64,000 bases of DNA from Theodoxus fluviatilis. Lineage: Eukaryota > Mollusca > Gastropoda > Cycloneritida > Neritidae. Under the pieces are notes generated by a model that saw only the letters and a list, made by a program, of their open reading frames with translations, did not search any database and was not told the DNA's origin. Position numbers and translations under genes: made by a program. The stretch lies in assembly GCA_034096865.1 (NCBI GenBank), contig JAWQFJ010001821.1:10170-74169 (forward strand). The letters are read 5' to 3'. Positions 62,701 to 64,000 of this stretch are shown piece by piece. Position 1 is the first letter of the stretch. Every line of letters begins with the position of its first letter.

Positions 62701-64000
62701 GATCTATCCAACCGAACAATATGGCCTTTTTTCTGCTAATTTTTATGTGTGATTGATCAACACAGTTCAAGTTTTGTTTACATCATCATAGACTATGAGG
62801 CATTGGTTGAATTTTTCTTTGACTCAAAAATTTTTGGGTTTGAGGACGAAGAGGAGCTCTTGGAGAGGGAGCATAGTGACCGAGAGTTAATCATAGTGCA
62901 TGATCCCAAGATTTCAGTGTGTGAAGGAAGAAATTCTGACGATTGCTCTGAACGGATATGACTATCAGTGGTTACCATCGATTACTGGTGAGCCCGGCCC
63001 AGCTTTTGTTTCCAATACACCGTCTGAGATGGAATATTTCAGTTTGTTTTTCACGGACGTATCTTTGATCTCATTGTTGAATAAACAAACTGATACCAGG
63101 CTCAGATGTTGTCAAAGAATGGAGGGGGAGTGGAGAATATTCTTGCCTTCGACAATGGATGCCATTGATGAGAGCGGACTTCAAAGCAGTCTTCTCTAAC
63201 CAAACGTAAAGAGATATTAGATGAAGTACAATTACTGAAGACTGCCTTTGTTGTCAGTGTCCCTGCTTTGTCATATAGTGTTTTCTGATAACTTTCAAGG
63301 TTGCCTGCACTATTTTTCTTCTCAAAGAGTAACACATGTAGAGATTCTAGATAAGAGCAAGCTGCAAACTATGTATGGTGACTTCTGATTTTTGTTTTCC
63401 ACATTTTAAATATTTTTTGGTGAGTTTGCCTTCATATGTAGCCATATTCTAGTAATTGCATCAGAAAGAGCATGGCATTTTCTGTTAGACATAGAAAATT
63501 TAATGTAATTCCAAACTACAGAAGGGTCTTTTTCCTGAACATTGGAGATTTAAAAAAATCTGGCTGTTGGGCAAACAAAGGCCCAAAATATCTGGCGTTT
63601 AAAAAATAAAAAGACAGGAAATGCCTTATGGATTGCCTTTCCTAGCATAATATAGTCCTGAAAAATCCATTTCTGGTTTATACTTTATCATTACAAGTAC
63701 AGGTACTCCTGTAAAGTTTCAGTGTTAGGTACAGGCACTCAATTATTGTAGTGCACTGACCTGTACCAAGTTGTTTCGGACTGCGCAAAGTAGCAAGGCA
63801 ATCAACATCCCAGTCCCATATTCAGATAAAGGCACAACTGCATTATCCTCAAAGATATTCTGCACAATGTTTCTATGTATTTCATAGCAGTGGCCTTCCT
63901 CACCTTGTGGCACCAGCTCTCCAGTGATCCTGTTCTTGGACAACTTGGCATCACTAGGTTTGGAGACAAGGTTTCGCCTGTAGTTCCCTTTCTGCATGTC
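55541..64000 (-). CDS. ABCD1: Peroxisomal ABC half-transporter, ABCD1/ABCD2 type, 3' part (N-terminus outside window)
   Basis: Minus-strand exons in transcript order: beyond 64000-63904, 62090-61996, 60430-60285, 58311-58166, 57222-57138, 56758-56633, 55844-55541 (TAG 55543-55541). Phases 1,0,2,1,2,2 join. Nucleotide-binding domain: Walker [10 protein letters not shown], then [17 protein letters not shown], signature VLSGGEKQR, Walker B FALLDE with [11 protein letters not shown]-loop ITHRPSLW. The C-terminal [14 protein letters not shown] and [13 protein letters not shown] are specific to ABCD1/ABCD2 rather than ABCD3 or ABCD4. These dimeric transporters import very-long-chain acyl-CoA into peroxisomes. 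The transmembrane half lies off the right edge. The vertebrate ABCD1/ABCD2 split cannot be assigned, so the symbol marks the subfamily. Confidence 0.9.
55889..56104. repeat. Compound (ATC)n(ACC)n(ATC)n microsatellite
   Basis: Nine or so ATC units, then ACC units broken by a few ATC, then more than 20 ATC units. It sits in the last ABCD intron, starting 45 bp upstream (transcript sense) of the last exon, and creates artefactual poly-Met, poly-Val, poly-Ser and poly-Pro frames. Confidence 0.97.
57138..58311 (-). CDS. ABCD1: ABCD exons with Q-loop side helices and ABC signature, joined across a GC-AG intron
   Basis: Exon 58311-58166 codes [20 protein letters not shown] through [10 protein letters not shown]; its donor on the minus strand is GCAAGT (GC at 58165-58164). 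Exon 57222-57138 codes [18 protein letters not shown] through MARIFYH. The join gives EGGW, exactly as in vertebrate ABCD1, which supports the GC donor. Confidence 0.9.
58312..60284 (-). other. ABCD intron occupied by repeat R3
   Basis: About 2 kb, three quarters of it the R3 copy B. The remaining ends are AT-rich with nothing recognised. Confidence 0.7.
58711..60174. repeat. Dispersed repeat family R3, copy B (internally duplicated)
   Basis: Same start (ACAAGAAGGGCAAAGCCCAT) and end (TTCGCATGTGAGTCAAAA) as copy A, but expanded to nearly 1.5 kb by about three internal duplications of a block running from AGTATAACATGTGTACTACA to the CGGACGCCCGGACG region. About 14 hand-counted TCAAGGTCA/TGACCTTGA sites. 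Confidence 0.85.
60285..60430 (-). CDS. ABCD1: ABCD exon with Walker A
   Basis: Codes [33 protein letters not shown] and MYYIPQR. Acceptor TTTTGTACAG lies at 60431-60440 (minus strand), directly next to the 54-bp tandem repeat. Donor GTAGAT is weak but the phase and PQR-PYMS join match the family. Confidence 0.95.
60434..60990. repeat. Minisatellite, 54-bp unit, about 10 copies
   Basis: AAAGTATCATAGATGTGTC recurs at 60541, 60595, 60649, 60703, 60757, 60811 and 60865, exactly 54 bp apart, with more diverged units on both edges. In transcript sense the last unit is the final 50 bp of the intron, so the array begins at the 3' splice site of the Walker A exon. Confidence 0.95.
61996..62090 (-). 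CDS. ABCD1: ABCD exon at the start of the nucleotide-binding domain
   Basis: Codes [20 protein letters not shown] and [11 protein letters not shown], the strand region before Walker A (human [20 protein letters not shown]). Acceptor TTAACTTCAG, donor GTAAGC. Confidence 0.92.
62091..63903 (-). other. ABCD intron holding a SINE fragment and piggyBac relic
   Basis: Contains a diverged SINE fragment (62375-62440), a 12-bp inverted pair ATTGCTGTAATC / GATTACAGCAAT (62509 and 62624 areas) and a piggyBac N-terminal relic on the plus strand (62749-63199). The rest has nothing recognised. Confidence 0.6.
62749..63199 (+). pseudogene. piggyBac-type transposase N-terminal relic
   Basis: Two overlapping plus-strand frames: the first (62749-62961) has an acidic N-terminus ([18 protein letters not shown]), the second (to 63199) has [20 protein letters not shown] then [16 protein letters not shown], the typical start of the piggyBac/PGBD domain. 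A frameshift near 62930 separates them and the catalytic part is absent. No TTAA-flanked ends were found. Confidence 0.55.
63904..64000 (-). CDS. ABCD1: ABCD exon at the window edge (partial)
   Basis: Codes [20 protein letters not shown] and [11 protein letters not shown], the variable linker between the membrane domain and the nucleotide-binding domain. It runs off the right edge. Donor GTGAGG. Confidence 0.85.

Overview
The window looks like nuclear DNA of an invertebrate animal, most likely a mollusc and probably a gastropod. The evidence is four intron-rich genes with GT-AG splice signals, no operons, long dinucleotide microsatellites, and many tRNA-derived SINEs, LINE 3' ends, MITEs and cut-and-paste DNA transposons. 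The mollusc assignment rests on the style of the repeats and is an inference. All gene models were built by eye from splice signals, reading-frame phase and remembered family landmarks; no alignment was run.

Layout. (1) 159-30843, plus strand: complete SEC23IP/DDHD-family gene, 20 exons of about 1095 codons, plus two possible 18-nt in-frame microexons. It has a Pro-rich N-terminus, WWE-like region, lipase GHSLG motif, SAM and DDHD domains, and an unusual Pro-rich C-terminal tail. (2) 34497-38652, minus: complete HSD17B10, 5 exons, 257 aa. (3) 38828-46208, plus: complete ATXN10, 9 exons, 474 aa. (4) 55541 to beyond 64000, minus: the 3' seven exons of a peroxisomal ABCD1/ABCD2-type half-transporter, including the whole nucleotide-binding domain; the membrane part lies outside the window. 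Genes 1/2 and 3/4 converge. Genes 2 and 3 diverge, with 175 bp between their ATGs, suggesting a shared bidirectional promoter. Three of the four proteins concern lipids or membranes, but nothing shows that they are co-regulated.

Introns and intergenic DNA hold most of the unusual material. A 2.5-kb minisatellite with a 17-bp unit is in register with the 5' splice junction of SEC23IP exon 6. A 54-bp minisatellite starts just upstream of an ABCD 3' splice site. A decayed tandem copy of SEC23IP exon 8 carries a stop codon. A hAT element and a Tigger/pogo element each keep termini, target-site duplication and a DNA-binding domain but lack a catalytic core. Two copies of a dispersed repeat are packed with TCAAGGTCA nuclear-receptor half-sites. 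Two palindromic MITEs, a piggyBac relic, two LINE 3' ends, a tRNA-derived SINE family and another dispersed family are also present.

Limits: UTR ends, transcription starts and alternative exons cannot be fixed from sequence alone, and repeat copy numbers are hand counts.
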